Numbered from the stretch's first letter, positions 52,317-61,784 are shown. The stretch: DNA of 64,000 bases from Spirosoma arboris (GCF_009754945.1 NZ_WPIN01000010.1:124001-188000); one strand, 5' to 3'. Translations and numbers: made by a program. The notes: generated by a model from the letters alone, not told the origin.

Positions 52317-55300
52317 GGGTATCTTTTCGGAGTAAATCTACCAGTTCTGCCGCCTTTTTTCGGGCTTCAGCGGGTGGTAGTTTGGCTTTTAGTAAACTAG
52401 TGATTTTGTTTTCAATGGCCTTACGTACCTCCCCTTTGTCTTTCCAGCCCACAATACCTAACTCGCCCCGGATATCGTCGAAGAGTTTTTTGGTGACCCT
52501 GGCTGATTCCTCCTCAAAGAGTACAGTCAACACATTGTATACATCAATCTGTTGCCTGGTCGTAAAGCCATGGGCTTGCGCGGAACGTTGCTCATTGATC
52601 AGATCATCCTGTAGCTGCATATACCCGATCAGGAGTTGTACCTGGTCAATACGGCCTGCTTTGTGCTCCTTTAGCAGATTATCTAAACGTTGCGCCAATG
52701 GTTCAAAGAACCCTGGATTACGATCCATCCCAACTTTTATGGTGTATTTAAGTTGGTTACGCATCTTTAGCTCCTTCGTTGCTGGTGAGGCATTCAGCAG
52801 GTCGGCCCTGAATTTATCGCGATCAAGAATCGACACCGGCTCATCCAGTAAATTATCGACACCCTCAGCGATCAGGTGGTCGTTAATTAATTGCTGAAGC
52901 ATCCGGCTTTCGTTAGCGCTAATTTTTAACTCGTCATCATCAGGAAAGGCATTACGGGCTTTCAGCTTGATTTCATTGAATAAGTTAAAGTCAACCTGGT
53001 ATCTCATCGCTACCTGGTTGGGCAATACAATGTTAACCGACTTATTAAACGCCTTTAGTAACTCCTTGAACTGATCCCGGAGGTGAATGGGCTCGATGTA
53101 TCGGACAAAGCCGTCGATGAATGCCGTACGTTGATTCTGGCGATCAAATCTGACGGGTTTAGCGAAACTAATGAGTTTGGCGTGATTCAATTCCAGCTTC
53201 GGAATTTCGTCGTTTAGATTGCGCAGAATATCATCGGGGCGGAGGTCTCCCGAAAAAATGTCCAGCGCTTGTAGTAGATGAGCTGTAATTCCGCAGTAAT
53301 CGATAATAAACCCAGCGGCTTTACTTCGGTAGGTCCGGTTAACACGGGCGATAGCCTGAAGCAGATTATGCTCTTTTAGGGGCTTGTCGAAGTATAGGCA
53401 TCCGGCAATGGGTGCATCGTAGCCAGTCAGCAGCATGTCCGATACGATCAAAATAGCGGTGTTATCGTACTTTTTCTTCTTGCCTGCCTTATCCAGTTCA
53501 TCCTCATTCCCGAATGGCAATTTGAAACTATCAATGACCGCCTTAACCTCCTCAGGTGGCGTTAAGAGTATATCTAAAGGCTCGTCAGGATTCTCCCGAT
53601 TCCAGGCCAGACGTTCATAATGCTCAGCAGCAATCGGGTCGGATTTAGGCGAACCCAGACTAATCACCACTTTGGTAGTAAAATTATGTAAACCCTGAAG
53701 CCGCAGATTTAAGATGGTCAACTGATAATCTAAAGCTGCCTGACGGCCGGAACAGACTAATATGGCTTTATATCCATCGGGATAAATCTTATCACGGTAA
53801 TGCTCCAGCAGATGCATGCTGATATCGCGAATACGTCCTGCCGAAAACTGGTATTTCCGTAGAGCTGCGTCTTTGAGCTTGCTTTTTTTTTCCTCTGATT
53901 CGGTAGAAAACTGAGCCTCAAAGGCCTCATCTAATTCAGCTTTTTTAACGTCTAGCCGGGCAATGCCTGCATCATAGAGCAGTTCAACCGTGGCCCCGTC
54001 GGTTACTGATTCCTTAATGGTATAGACATCAAGGTATTCCTCGCCGTAGAACTCGGCCAGCGTAGATTTATCCTCTTTGGATATGGGTGTACCCGTAAAG
54101 GCGATGAACTTGGCATTAGGCAGGACTGATCGCATGAAAGCGGCCAGGAAACCGTAATGACTGCGGTGGGCCTCATCGACCAGTACATATAAGTTTTCTT
54201 TCGTCGATAAGACTTCCAGTGGGATTTCCTGACGACTTACTTCTGCCCACTTACCATCTTGTAGCGCCTTTTTGACTTGTATTAATAAGTTCTCCTGAAT
54301 ATGGCGTTCCGTGCGAGTTAATCCCTCATCGTCTGGTACTTCATCGGCCGTTGCATTCTTATCGGCTTGCTGGAACTTCTGGAGCGTAGTTGTAATGACA
54401 CCACCATAATCATTACGCAGGATTTTGTCCAGATGGGCCACTGAGCTTGCCTGTTGCACATCTTTAAAGCCGATATTCTGAAAGGTTGTCGTAATCTGTG
54501 TATCCAGATCGTTTCGGTCCGTTAGGACAATTACCGTTGGATTATCGAAGCCATATTGCTCAGCACGTAACTTACGGATGAGGTAGGCCATCGTAAGTAA
54601 CTTGCCGCTGCCCTGCGTATGCCAAACGACGCCCCCTTGCTGGTGCTGTTGTAGTTTGTCAATGGTACTGTTTACGGCTCGTAGTTGCTGATAGCGCGGT
54701 AGTTTCTTAATAATTCGGCCTTCGTCCAGTTCAAACAAAACGAAATGGCGAATGATGTCCAACAGCCGATCGGGGCGAAATAGGTTGTATAGTAGTATAT
54801 CCTGCTCGGTAGGTTTCCGATCGGCAAGCAACGTCGTTAATTCAGGGTTGTTGTCAGACCTAAAGTGAGAATAAAACGCTTGTGGTGCGCAGATCGCCCC
54901 GTATTTACCGCCGACTTCCCAGATGCCTGCACAAATCTGGTTATAGTAAAACAGCTTCTCATTGTTACGCTGGTAGGCATCCAGGTCATTCCAGGCGCTG
55001 TCCCAGGCACTGGGTGCGTTACCGGCCTTGCACTCAATGATTCCTAATGGTAGACCATTGATAAATACAACAATGTCGGGAATGGCCGTAAAAGTACGGC
55101 CCCGAAACCGCATTTGATTCACTACTAATAAGTCGTTCTTTCGGGCTGGCGAATAGTCAATGAAGCGGACAGGTATAAAGGTTTCCTTGCCGTCTATTTG
55201 CTGTTTAAGGGTAAACCCAGTACCCAAAAGTAAGGACCAGATATACTGGTTTGCTGCCATAAGCGAGGAAGCTGATACTTGGCTAATGCGTTCTAAGGCC

Positions 55301-55494
55301 CGTTGTTGATTGACCTCATCCAAGTCTGGATTAAGATTCTTAATAGCAGAACGCAACCGGCCAGTTAGAATAACTTCCCCTGCATCGGGCCGCTCGACTG
55401 ACAATGCTACACCGGTTACATACTGATAACCGAGTTGTTGCAACAGGTGCAAGGCGGGCTGCTCTGACTGGAGAAATTCGGATCCTTGACTCAT
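52309..55494 (-). CDS. hsdR: Type I restriction endonuclease subunit HsdR
   Basis: A 1061-residue protein. The nuclease domain has LGIIECKAG (PD-ExK motif, about 150) and the motor domain has QGSGKLLTMAYL, LTDRNDL, LVDEAHRSHYG, FTGTP and LLTGYDAPIAGCLYFDKPL. The C terminus matches HsdR helical regions. One key point: the Walker A Ser/Thr after Lys298 is Leu299 (TTA), which would come from TCA by one base change. This could weaken or abolish ATP use. The start overlaps the HsdS stop by 4 bp. Confidence 0.9.
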   Translation of the reverse strand: MSQGSEFLQSEQPALHLLQQLGYQYVTGVALSVERPDAGEVILTGRLRSAIKNLNPDLDEVNQQRALERISQVSASSLMAANQYIWSLLLGTGFTLKQQIDGKETFIPVRFIDYSPARKNDLLVVNQMRFRGRTFTAIPDIVVFINGLPLGIIECKAGNAPSAWDSAWNDLDAYQRNNEKLFYYNQICAGIWEVGGKYGAICAPQAFYSHFRSDNNPELTTLLADRKPTEQDILLYNLFRPDRLLDIIRHFVLFELDEGRIIKKLPRYQQLRAVNSTIDKLQQHQQGGVVWHTQGSGKLLTMAYLIRKLRAEQYGFDNPTVIVLTDRNDLDTQITTTFQNIGFKDVQQASSVAHLDKILRNDYGGVITTTLQKFQQADKNATADEVPDDEGLTRTERHIQENLLIQVKKALQDGKWAEVSRQEIPLEVLSTKENLYVLVDEAHRSHYGFLAAFMRSVLPNAKFIAFTGTPISKEDKSTLAEFYGEEYLDVYTIKESVTDGATVELLYDAGIARLDVKKAELDEAFEAQFSTESEEKKSKLKDAALRKYQFSAGRIRDISMHLLEHYRDKIYPDGYKAILVCSGRQAALDYQLTILNLRLQGLHNFTTKVVISLGSPKSDPIAAEHYERLAWNRENPDEPLDILLTPPEEVKAVIDSFKLPFGNEDELDKAGKKKKYDNTAILIVSDMLLTGYDAPIAGCLYFDKPLKEHNLLQAIARVNRTYRSKAAGFIIDYCGITAHLLQALDIFSGDLRPDDILRNLNDEIPKLELNHAKLISFAKPVRFDRQNQRTAFIDGFVRYIEPIHLRDQFKELLKAFNKSVNIVLPNQVAMRYQVDFNLFNEIKLKARNAFPDDDELKISANESRMLQQLINDHLIAEGVDNLLDEPVSILDRDKFRADLLNASPATKELKMRNQLKYTIKVGMDRNPGFFEPLAQRLDNLLKEHKAGRIDQVQLLIGYMQLQDDLINEQRSAQAHGFTTRQQIDVYNVLTVLFEEESARVTKKLFDDIRGELGIVGWKDKGEVRKAIENKITSLLKAKLPPAEARKKAAELVDLLRKDTHA

Positions 55495-56726
55495 GCCAGT
55501 ATAACGTCTTCAGCAACGCTTACCCGTAGCTTACCCGTAAGGAGTTGCTGCATTAGCCCACGCTTGAGGGTTTGGTAATGGGCTTTTTTATCGTGGAGAA
55601 CTTGAATTTTTTCGTCTACAGTGGTGAGGATGTTGGCTATCTGATGTTGTTCGACAAGGGGTGGCAGGCTTGTAACAAATGAGTAAATAGTTTTAGGAGA
55701 TGTATGAGACACAGTAGTTCCTGTTTTTGTAGCTCTCATATGTTTTCTATAAGGTTTAAAATTGAGAGTATGATACAGAAACTTAATATCTAACTGCTGT
55801 GCATTTTTCAATTCAACTAAGCCTAACCGCTGATTATGTAAAAACTTAAAGTCTGCATCTGGGATTATAGCAGGAGACCCTAAAATATTACAATCCTGTG
55901 TCAAATCAGTCATTGCAACAATTAATGACCCAGTTGCAAGAACATAAGCTTCTGGAACAAAACCTGTATAATATTTTTGTTTCCTCCAAACGAACTTTAT
56001 ACCTCCATCAGGATGAAAATTACCAGGAGTAAGTAATAAGTATTCATTCTTAACCTGTGTAAATGATTCACCCTCAAAAGCATAACCATGCTTAAGTGTA
56101 AATAAATCACCGAAGGTATGTACCTCCCACCCCTTCGGAATCTCTCCCAACGATGAATCTTTAAACTCCGTATGGCCAATACCTTTTGTCAACAAACGTT
56201 GCATGAGGCCGGTTTTCAGTTCAGTGGTTTTGGCTAACTGCTCGTCAATTACGGCTATTTTCTCATCCACCGTGGACAGGATTTTAGCTATTTTTTGCTG
56301 TTCGGGGAGAGGTGGAAGGGCTACTTTATGCTTATGGACAATGTTTCTGTTAAGTGTTGGTACACCAGTGCCAGTGCTGTATTGCTTTAGATCGAGGTCA
56401 AGTAGCAGAAAATAAAGAAATCGTGGAAAATTACCATTCATCTGTTTTACATAGAGAGTGGTGTTCAATGGCCAACAGTCATTTTCTTCAAAATAAACCT
56501 TTCCAATTGTACCAGATCGTCCTGTAACTATTGTTGGCCCTTTAACCTTCCATTCGTTATGGTTATCAATTTTACCATTTGACGCAATTAAAGGATAACT
56601 GCCTTTTATTCTGTGTTGAACAGGAAGGTCAAATCCTCTTTGTAATTCTAAAACGTCAATAAGCTCAACTACATCCCACTCCACCGGAATCTCCCCAAGT
56701 TCCGTCTGCTTCATTCCGTTGCTCAT
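55491..56726 (-). CDS. hsdS: Type I restriction-modification specificity subunit HsdS
   Basis: A 411-residue protein with two target recognition domains. Each begins TELGEIPVEWDVVELIDVL or SSLGEIPKGWEVHTFGDLF, and each ends in a conserved LPPLPEQQKIAKILSTVDEKI-type helix (LPPLVEQHQIANILTTVDEKI at the end). The two halves are therefore tandem repeats, as in all HsdS. It sets the DNA sequence recognised by the HsdM and HsdR complex. The gene overlaps hsdM and hsdR by 4 bp at each end (ATGA). Confidence 0.92.
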   Translation of the reverse strand: MSNGMKQTELGEIPVEWDVVELIDVLELQRGFDLPVQHRIKGSYPLIASNGKIDNHNEWKVKGPTIVTGRSGTIGKVYFEENDCWPLNTTLYVKQMNGNFPRFLYFLLLDLDLKQYSTGTGVPTLNRNIVHKHKVALPPLPEQQKIAKILSTVDEKIAVIDEQLAKTTELKTGLMQRLLTKGIGHTEFKDSSLGEIPKGWEVHTFGDLFTLKHGYAFEGESFTQVKNEYLLLTPGNFHPDGGIKFVWRKQKYYTGFVPEAYVLATGSLIVAMTDLTQDCNILGSPAIIPDADFKFLHNQRLGLVELKNAQQLDIKFLYHTLNFKPYRKHMRATKTGTTVSHTSPKTIYSFVTSLPPLVEQHQIANILTTVDEKIQVLHDKKAHYQTLKRGLMQQLLTGKLRVSVAEDVILA

Positions 56727-58285
56727 AATCCAATCTCCTCCAGCAGACTTTCCAGTTTGGCGTCAATATCGGCTTCTTTAGCTTCCAACTCGCGCAGGGC
56801 GGCATGAACGGCAGCTAACTCAATTACTTCGGCGGCTTCGCTCCGGTCAATGTAACGTGAGATGTTCAGGTTGTAGTCATTGGCTTTGATGTCGGCTAGA
56901 TCAACCACATTCATAAACTTGTCCATATCCTGCCCCGCGTCGTAAGCGGTCAGAATGCGGGCCACGTGCTGGTCTTCCAGTTCGTTCTGGTTCTTACCTT
57001 CCTTAAACTCCTGGCTTGCGTCGATGATGCGCACACGCTTGCGAAGGGTCTCGGGTTTGGTTTTGGTCAGCACCCAGATAGCCGCCGGAATACCCGTATT
57101 ATAGAACAGCGCCGAGGGCAGGCCCACAATGCCCTCCACGAGGTCAGCTTCCAGCAGTTTCTCGCGGATGCTGCCTTCGGCCCCACCTCTAAAGAGCGTA
57201 CCATGGGGTAGTACCACACCCATGCGGCCATTTTGCTTAAGTACCGCTAGCATATGCTGTAAAAATGCCATATCGGCGTAGCCTCTAGGGGGTGTTCCGT
57301 AATGCAGTCTGCCAAATTTATCGGTTACTGCTGTGGCGTAGTTAGGTGCGACCTCCTTCTCTTTACCATCTTTATCCAGCTTTTTGGGTAAATTCACCTC
57401 GGCGGGTGTCCACCAGCGATCCTGTGAGAAAGGTGGGTTAGCAATTACTCGGTCGAAGAGTTGCAGTTCGGTATCGGAGTTTTTGTGTTGCGGGTTCACC
57501 AGTGTATCACCCTTACGCAGATCGGCACTGTCGAAATTATGCAACAGCATATTCAGCTTGGCAATAGCCCAGGTACCGATGTTCTTCTCCTGTCCAAATA
57601 GTGATACATTAACGATATTACCTACTTTGCCGCTTGACTGCCCAGCTACATAACGCGCTGATTCAATGAGCATTCCGCCTGATCCGCAGGTTGGGTCATA
57701 GACTGTTTGACCAGGTTGAGGTTTGATCAAACCAACAATCAATTTCACCACCCCGCGCGGGGTATAGAACTCACCCCCTTTTTTGCCCGCATCATCGGCA
57801 AATTGCTTGATGAGGTACTCATAAGCATCACCCAGCAGATCCGGCGTGTAGAGGTCAGCGTTTCGTAGCGAGTGCTGGTTGAAGTGACGTAGTAGCCGTT
57901 GCAGCGTATCGTCAGAAAGTCGCTCCTTATCCCCAAATTTGGTACTGGTCATAACACCTTCCAGATTCAGTTCTCTGTTTGCTTCTTCAATAGCATCAAA
58001 CGCCTTATCAAGCATAACTCCTATATTCTCGGTTGCCTTTTTTATTTCAGACCAGCGTGCCTGTGGCGGCATTTTGAAATAGGTAGCTTCTTCGGCTTCT
58101 TCCCGAGAGACACCATCATTAGCCATTAGTGTTTCGACTTCCTCTTCGAATACGTCGTTAGCCCGTTTGAGGAAGAGCAACCCGAAAATGTAATTCTTAA
58201 AGTCGGAGCTGTCAATACTACCCCGCAGGATATTAGCCGAATCCCATAACCAGGATTCAAGAGTTTTCAGATCTAGTTTGGGCAT
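56723..58285 (-). CDS. hsdM: Type I restriction-modification methyltransferase HsdM
   Basis: A 520-residue N6-adenine methyltransferase. The SAM motif DPTCGSGGMLIE (motif I) and the catalytic NPPF (motif IV, in VIANPPFSQDRWW) are present, with an N-terminal HsdM helical domain and the GRMGVVLPHGTLFRGG block. It methylates one adenine in each half-site chosen by HsdS. The first gene of the hsdM-hsdS-hsdR-ygjP operon, with a 411-bp upstream gap that probably contains the promoter. Confidence 0.93.
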   Translation of the reverse strand: MPKLDLKTLESWLWDSANILRGSIDSSDFKNYIFGLLFLKRANDVFEEEVETLMANDGVSREEAEEATYFKMPPQARWSEIKKATENIGVMLDKAFDAIEEANRELNLEGVMTSTKFGDKERLSDDTLQRLLRHFNQHSLRNADLYTPDLLGDAYEYLIKQFADDAGKKGGEFYTPRGVVKLIVGLIKPQPGQTVYDPTCGSGGMLIESARYVAGQSSGKVGNIVNVSLFGQEKNIGTWAIAKLNMLLHNFDSADLRKGDTLVNPQHKNSDTELQLFDRVIANPPFSQDRWWTPAEVNLPKKLDKDGKEKEVAPNYATAVTDKFGRLHYGTPPRGYADMAFLQHMLAVLKQNGRMGVVLPHGTLFRGGAEGSIREKLLEADLVEGIVGLPSALFYNTGIPAAIWVLTKTKPETLRKRVRIIDASQEFKEGKNQNELEDQHVARILTAYDAGQDMDKFMNVVDLADIKANDYNLNISRYIDRSEAAEVIELAAVHAALRELEAKEADIDAKLESLLEEIGL

Positions 58286-58696
58286 ATTACGTATATACGT
58301 ATAGAAGACGTTGTTGTTTGAGCCGTTCTAATTGGCCATTCAATAGCGTTAAATACTTCCAGTTTTAAGTATAGATCGTGAATATAGGTTAAAGCAGGTA
58401 AACTATAGCCAACTACTGAATGCCCTAGAAACGGAAGTTTTATTATACTTTACGGTATTTTACTCATTCATACTTACTTGACTTTTATTCGAATGAGTGA
58501 GGTGAAGCGAAATTGATACAGAATACTTGGGAGGGAAATTATAAAAGATGCAATTAGCTCCTAAGGAGCTTAATAAGGTCAAAATTCTTTTACGGCAGAT
58601 CTAGCCCAATTTAACCCGATTCCAGTTCCAAGTAAAGACAATGGCTAAACCAACAGATTACAATCTGCTAAACGCTTTACAGCGCATGAATCGACC
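58286..58696. other. Upstream region of hsdM, 411 bp
   Basis: AT-rich. ACTCATTC and GAATGAGT near 58471-58502 form a small hairpin. No gene was recognised. Confidence 0.4.
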
Positions 58697-59662
58697 TTAC
58701 GCCAGAATCAACCCTACTTTCAACTGAAGGCGCTCTTTGAAGTCCTGAGGTAGGGTTGCCCAATGCTCAGTAAGCAGATCGACCAGTTGGTGACCATCGA
58801 CCGTACCGATCCGCGGAAAACCGGGTTCGATTGCCATATCTAGGGCTTTCGGCTGAAATTTTGCTGTTGTAATAAAGGCGCCCTGGGTACCGCTGGGGAT
58901 ACTGGAGCGCAGGGCCTTTATATCCCTGGCACTAATGTGCGCGTTGAGCTGGTAGCGTTTGACCTGTACAATCAACTCAATACGGGCCAGATTGGCCACA
59001 TTGAGCTGACCACGCACGTCGACACCTCCATCATGGGGTTTGCCCGTATGCTGAGCCTCGAAGCCGATAGCCGTTAGTAAATGCATGATCAGCAACTCAA
59101 ACTCGGTGGCGTCAAGCTCAAGCAGGCGCTTAAGTACCTGTTCGGTATGATCATGATGCTGTTGAATAACCGCGGGTGAAGCCAGATCAGGTCGCTGAAT
59201 AGCCTCGAAGAACTCTGAATCGTTACTGATCTGAAACACGGTCAAACTGGATCCCATCGTATTCTGCATAGGAATCGAGAGCACTCCCCGACGCAAAGTA
59301 TTTGGGGACCAGCTAACCCGCTTACGCTGAGTGAAGGGACAGCTGTCATCAGGGCCTAGGAAGTAAGGGTTAGTTTGAACCTGACCATAATGAAGAATAT
59401 TGGTATCAGCGGCCGGTGTAATGATGTAATCCCCAGGTTTGATGTCGAAAAGAAAACGGGCAATCTGGCCGACTTGCTGGCCAATGACCAGATTGCTGAT
59501 TATGGCCGGATTGGCCTGGCGGAAACGCAACTTGATTTCTTCCCGATCATGAACCTGGGAAAGATCCTGTCCATTAAGCCAGCCAATGGCCGCGTACTGA
59601 CCCTCTAAAAATTGGTTGGTGTACTGGCCATACATGGCACGAACACAGTAAACAGCTGGCAT
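58697..59662 (-). CDS. Mrr-type restriction endonuclease
   Basis: A 321-residue protein. The C-terminal domain has EFELLIMHLLTAIGFEAQHTGKPHDGGVDVRGQ...ARIELIVQVKRYQLNAHI, the Mrr catalytic pattern with Asp and QVK as metal-binding residues. An N-terminal domain (to about 150) has a FLFDIKPGDYIITPAADTN fold typical of Mrr N-terminal DNA-recognising regions. Mrr enzymes often cut methylated DNA. It lies upstream of hsdM on the same strand and may protect against foreign methylated DNA. Confidence 0.85.
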   Translation of the reverse strand: MPAVYCVRAMYGQYTNQFLEGQYAAIGWLNGQDLSQVHDREEIKLRFRQANPAIISNLVIGQQVGQIARFLFDIKPGDYIITPAADTNILHYGQVQTNPYFLGPDDSCPFTQRKRVSWSPNTLRRGVLSIPMQNTMGSSLTVFQISNDSEFFEAIQRPDLASPAVIQQHHDHTEQVLKRLLELDATEFELLIMHLLTAIGFEAQHTGKPHDGGVDVRGQLNVANLARIELIVQVKRYQLNAHISARDIKALRSSIPSGTQGAFITTAKFQPKALDMAIEPGFPRIGTVDGHQLVDLLTEHWATLPQDFKERLQLKVGLILA

Positions 59663-60229
59663 ATAGTGATGCGGCTAAAGAGGAGAGTAAACCTATCGAA
59701 ACCATTACCATTCCGATAGGTAGAGTGATACTGACAGCTTAAAGCTGATAAAGTCGAACAAATACTACGTCTTCAAAGCCATAGGTCGAAAGGGCTTACT
59801 AAACAAGGGCTTGAGCAGACTTTGAGGCCTTGCCGACGCTCGATAGCCTACTATATATATAAGTGTATTAAGGCCAGTATAAAACTGTCTCGAAAACATA
59901 CTGGCATAGATCTGAATCGAGTATCAGAGTAAGGCAGAGAAGAGGGAATTAAAAATCAGCTCCAAATATTAATGTTGACTTTTATGAAGAGAAGTATAAA
60001 TAAACCGGGTTACTTTGATGCCGGGTGAGGATTAAAGCCGAATAAATTGGATTAAGGCATTTTTTTAATGGATAACTATTTGTTGAATTGCCTTTAGTCT
60101 ATAAATCGACCCGATCGAGTGTAACACTTGGATTAAAATTGGTAGAGGTTCGTCATTCCAGCACCTATTCCGTCACCTGAGTTTTGCTTGGTTGGTTAAA
60201 TGTCTGATAGTGAATTAATTAATTTTAAA
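59663..60229. other. Right end of the island, non-coding
   Basis: A 567-bp AT-rich stretch with no gene. The right arm-site repeats lie near its end. A short TATATATATA run at about 59851 is the only other pattern. Confidence 0.45.
60155..60178. repeat. Tandem 12-bp repeats, right end
   Basis: ATTCCAGCACCT (60155-60166) followed by ATTCCGTCACCT (60167-60178). The second equals the left-end copy at 5701-5712 exactly. It is 50 bp inside attR. Confidence 0.55.
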
Positions 60230-60257
60230 GGTTCGGGTTCGCTCGGAACCTCACCCT
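60230..60257. other. attR: duplicated tRNA-Cys 3' end
   Basis: A 25/28 match to 5566-5593, with the last 18 bases identical. No tRNA can be folded here because the 5' half is absent. Confidence 0.85.
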
Positions 60258-60265
60258 ACTTTATC

Positions 60266-60319
60266 GGAGTTAACTGGTTTTAGAGCAATGTGCTGTAAAT
60301 AAACTGGTTAACTCCTTTT
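60266..60319 (+). terminator. Displaced copy of the tRNA-Cys terminator
   Basis: GGAGTTAACTGGTT pairs with AACTGGTTAACTCC (60302-60315), with two G-U-type pairs, and a T run follows. The fold matches 5602-5658, but arms have drifted. Confidence 0.75.
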
Positions 60320-60395
60320 GTTGCACGCAATTGTGCTGAATTTGATGCATCCCAGCACATCCAATCCGTCGTCGACTTGGTTTTATTGTAGCTTT

Positions 60396-60446
60396 TACCA
60401 TAGCTTTATTGATAAAGTGAACGAAAAAATTAAGCTAGTACAATAG
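60396..60446 (+). pseudogene. Orphan 3' end of a lipoprotein paralogue
   Basis: Seventeen codons reading YHSFIDKVNEKIKLVQ and a TAG. They match 47959-48009 at 45 of 51 bases, with one amino-acid change (L to V). No 5' part exists here. Confidence 0.8.
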
Positions 60447-60651
60447 GTCTTGCTTGGACGTTAACAACCGCCCAGAAGGGTGAAATATTGTTCGCAGCGA
60501 CGGATAGTCTCCATCTGCGAAAACTGGTCATTGTGGACGCATAGGGTTATACTAACCACTTGGCGAGAACTGTCGGAACGCCGAAAAAAGGTTAATTAAA
60601 CGTCTGCTCAACGTTTCTTTGAATGGCTCTTCATGGAATGCCTAAAAAAGA

Positions 60652-60688
60652 GGAGTAGCTAAGATTATGTACGAACGTTAGCTACTCC
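60652..60688 (-). terminator. Hairpin, terminator-like on the minus strand
   Basis: GGAGTAGCTA pairs with TAGCTACTCC over a 17-nt loop. On the minus strand CTCTTTTTTAG follows. A weak 49-codon minus ORF (60665-60814) ends inside it. No other gene was recognised near it. Confidence 0.5.
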
Positions 60689-61097
60689 CAAAATAGCCTT
60701 AGTAAAGATCATTAATGAACAGAATACGTGTGTGGGGCACGACTGAAATGCCAACGGTCCGCCGTAGCGTCCCAGTTCATCTGACAGATGATGGTTTTCC
60801 TGGTATGTAGTCATGAATTATTGATTCTCTCAAAGGCTGGTTTTAATAGCTGTCCAGTGGTACGCCACCGCGGCTCAATCAGTAGCACGAATTAACGGTC
60901 TGATCGTCAGTATATTGTCAACCATAGGGCTGCGAAAAAGTACATCTTTACGGCACTAGTAAATTGAAAGTAGACCTTAATCCGGCTGCCGGCATAGAGA
61001 TCAATAGCAGTTGAGAGAAAGCAATGGCGTTTCAGCGTTGGCTCGGTGAATAAGCTTGATGCGAAAGAGATTCACAAATTTCGTTTTCTTTGCTCGT

Positions 61098-61681
61098 ATG
61101 TATGACGCTATTCTCGCCCATGTGGGTCAGTTCATTTCGCTTGAGCCAGCAGAAGCTGATTATTTTACTACGCTGCTTCGCTACCGGATGCTTCGTAAAC
61201 GGCAATACCTGGTGCAGTCAGGCGATGTCTGCAAGTTCGATTCATTCGTACTGAAAGGCTGTCTGCGCACCTATTTTGTCGATGAACGCGGGGGTGAACA
61301 CGTCGTTCAGTTTGCTGTCGAGAATTGGTGGACGGGCGATTTGTATAGTTTTCTGACTCAGTCGCCAGCGGCTTACAATACGGATGCACTCGAAGATTCG
61401 GAATTGCTCCAGATTGATCAGGCAGCGTTAGATGAATTATATCAGCGCGTACCCAAATTCGAACGTTTTTTCGTATTCTCAGTCAACGCGCCTTTATCGC
61501 TGCCGAACAGCGGGCCATTGCCACTATAAGCCAAACCGCCGAAGAACGGTATCGCCACTTCATTAATCGCTATCCCGGCTTAGATCAGCGCGTACCCCAG
61601 CACTTGATTGCTTCCTATTTAGGCTTTACGCCAGAATTTCTGAGCCGGATGCGAAAGCAGATGGCGACGCGGAAATCTTAA
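61098..61681 (+). pseudogene. Crp/Fnr family regulator with a frameshift at a T6 run
   Basis: The first part (MYDAILAHVGQFISL...LKGCLRTYFVDERGGEHVVQFAVENWWTGDLYSFL) is a normal cNMP-binding domain. After T6 at 61466-61471 the frame turns non-protein-like (FVFSVNAPLSL). Another frame continues FRILSQRAFIAAEQRAIATISQTAEERYRHFINRYPGLDQRVPQHLIASYLGFTPEFLSRMRKQ to 61681, the expected HTH end. One added T would restore it. This may be a true mutation or an assembly error. It stands before the SnoaL and DoxX genes, which it might regulate. Confidence 0.8.
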
Positions 61682-61737
61682 CCTACATCAAGCGTATTTC
61701 CTAAACTAGGTCAAGGATGCCTGCCAGAGGGGTGCTA

Positions 61738-61745
61738 TAGCTTTG
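61738..61745 (+). promoter_or_regulatory. Bacteroidota -7 promoter element
   Basis: TAGCTTTG matches TAnnTTTG, 40 bp upstream of the SnoaL-like start. Confidence 0.55.
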
Positions 61746-61784
61746 CATTGTCAAAATAAAACGACAACCAAAACAAACAAAGCA

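Larger units (their letters stand above)
5576..60257. mobile_element. Integrated genomic island at tRNA-Cys, about 54.7 kb
   Basis: The bounds are the direct repeats in tRNA-Cys and at 60240-60257. The content supports mobility: a tyrosine recombinase beside attL, an excisionase-like protein, a replication module with two origin-like arrays, phage tail genes, an XRE regulator, a Rha-like regulator and a defence block at the far end. No relaxase, coupling ATPase, type IV secretion, capsid, portal or large terminase gene was recognised, so it fits neither a full conjugative element nor a full prophage. Exact recombination points and whether internal parts arrived separately are not known. Confidence 0.8.
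60320..61097. other. Flank with a second left-end scar; otherwise no gene
   Basis: The part to about 60395 resembles 5659-5750: a decayed 12-bp repeat pair (ATCCCAGCACAT at 60349-60360, then CCAATCCGTCG) and TTTTATTGTAGCTTTT like TTTTTATCGTAGTTTT. It is followed by the orphan gene tail at 60396-60446. The stretch 60447-61097 contains only a hairpin at 60652-60688 and a doubtful short ORF. Confidence 0.5.

Noticed and set aside
5576..60257. Integrative conjugative element
   Set aside because: No relaxase, coupling protein or type IV secretion genes were recognised, so this class was not assigned.
60665..60814. 49-codon minus ORF ending in a hairpin
   Set aside because: No recognisable start context or family; length is within chance expectation.
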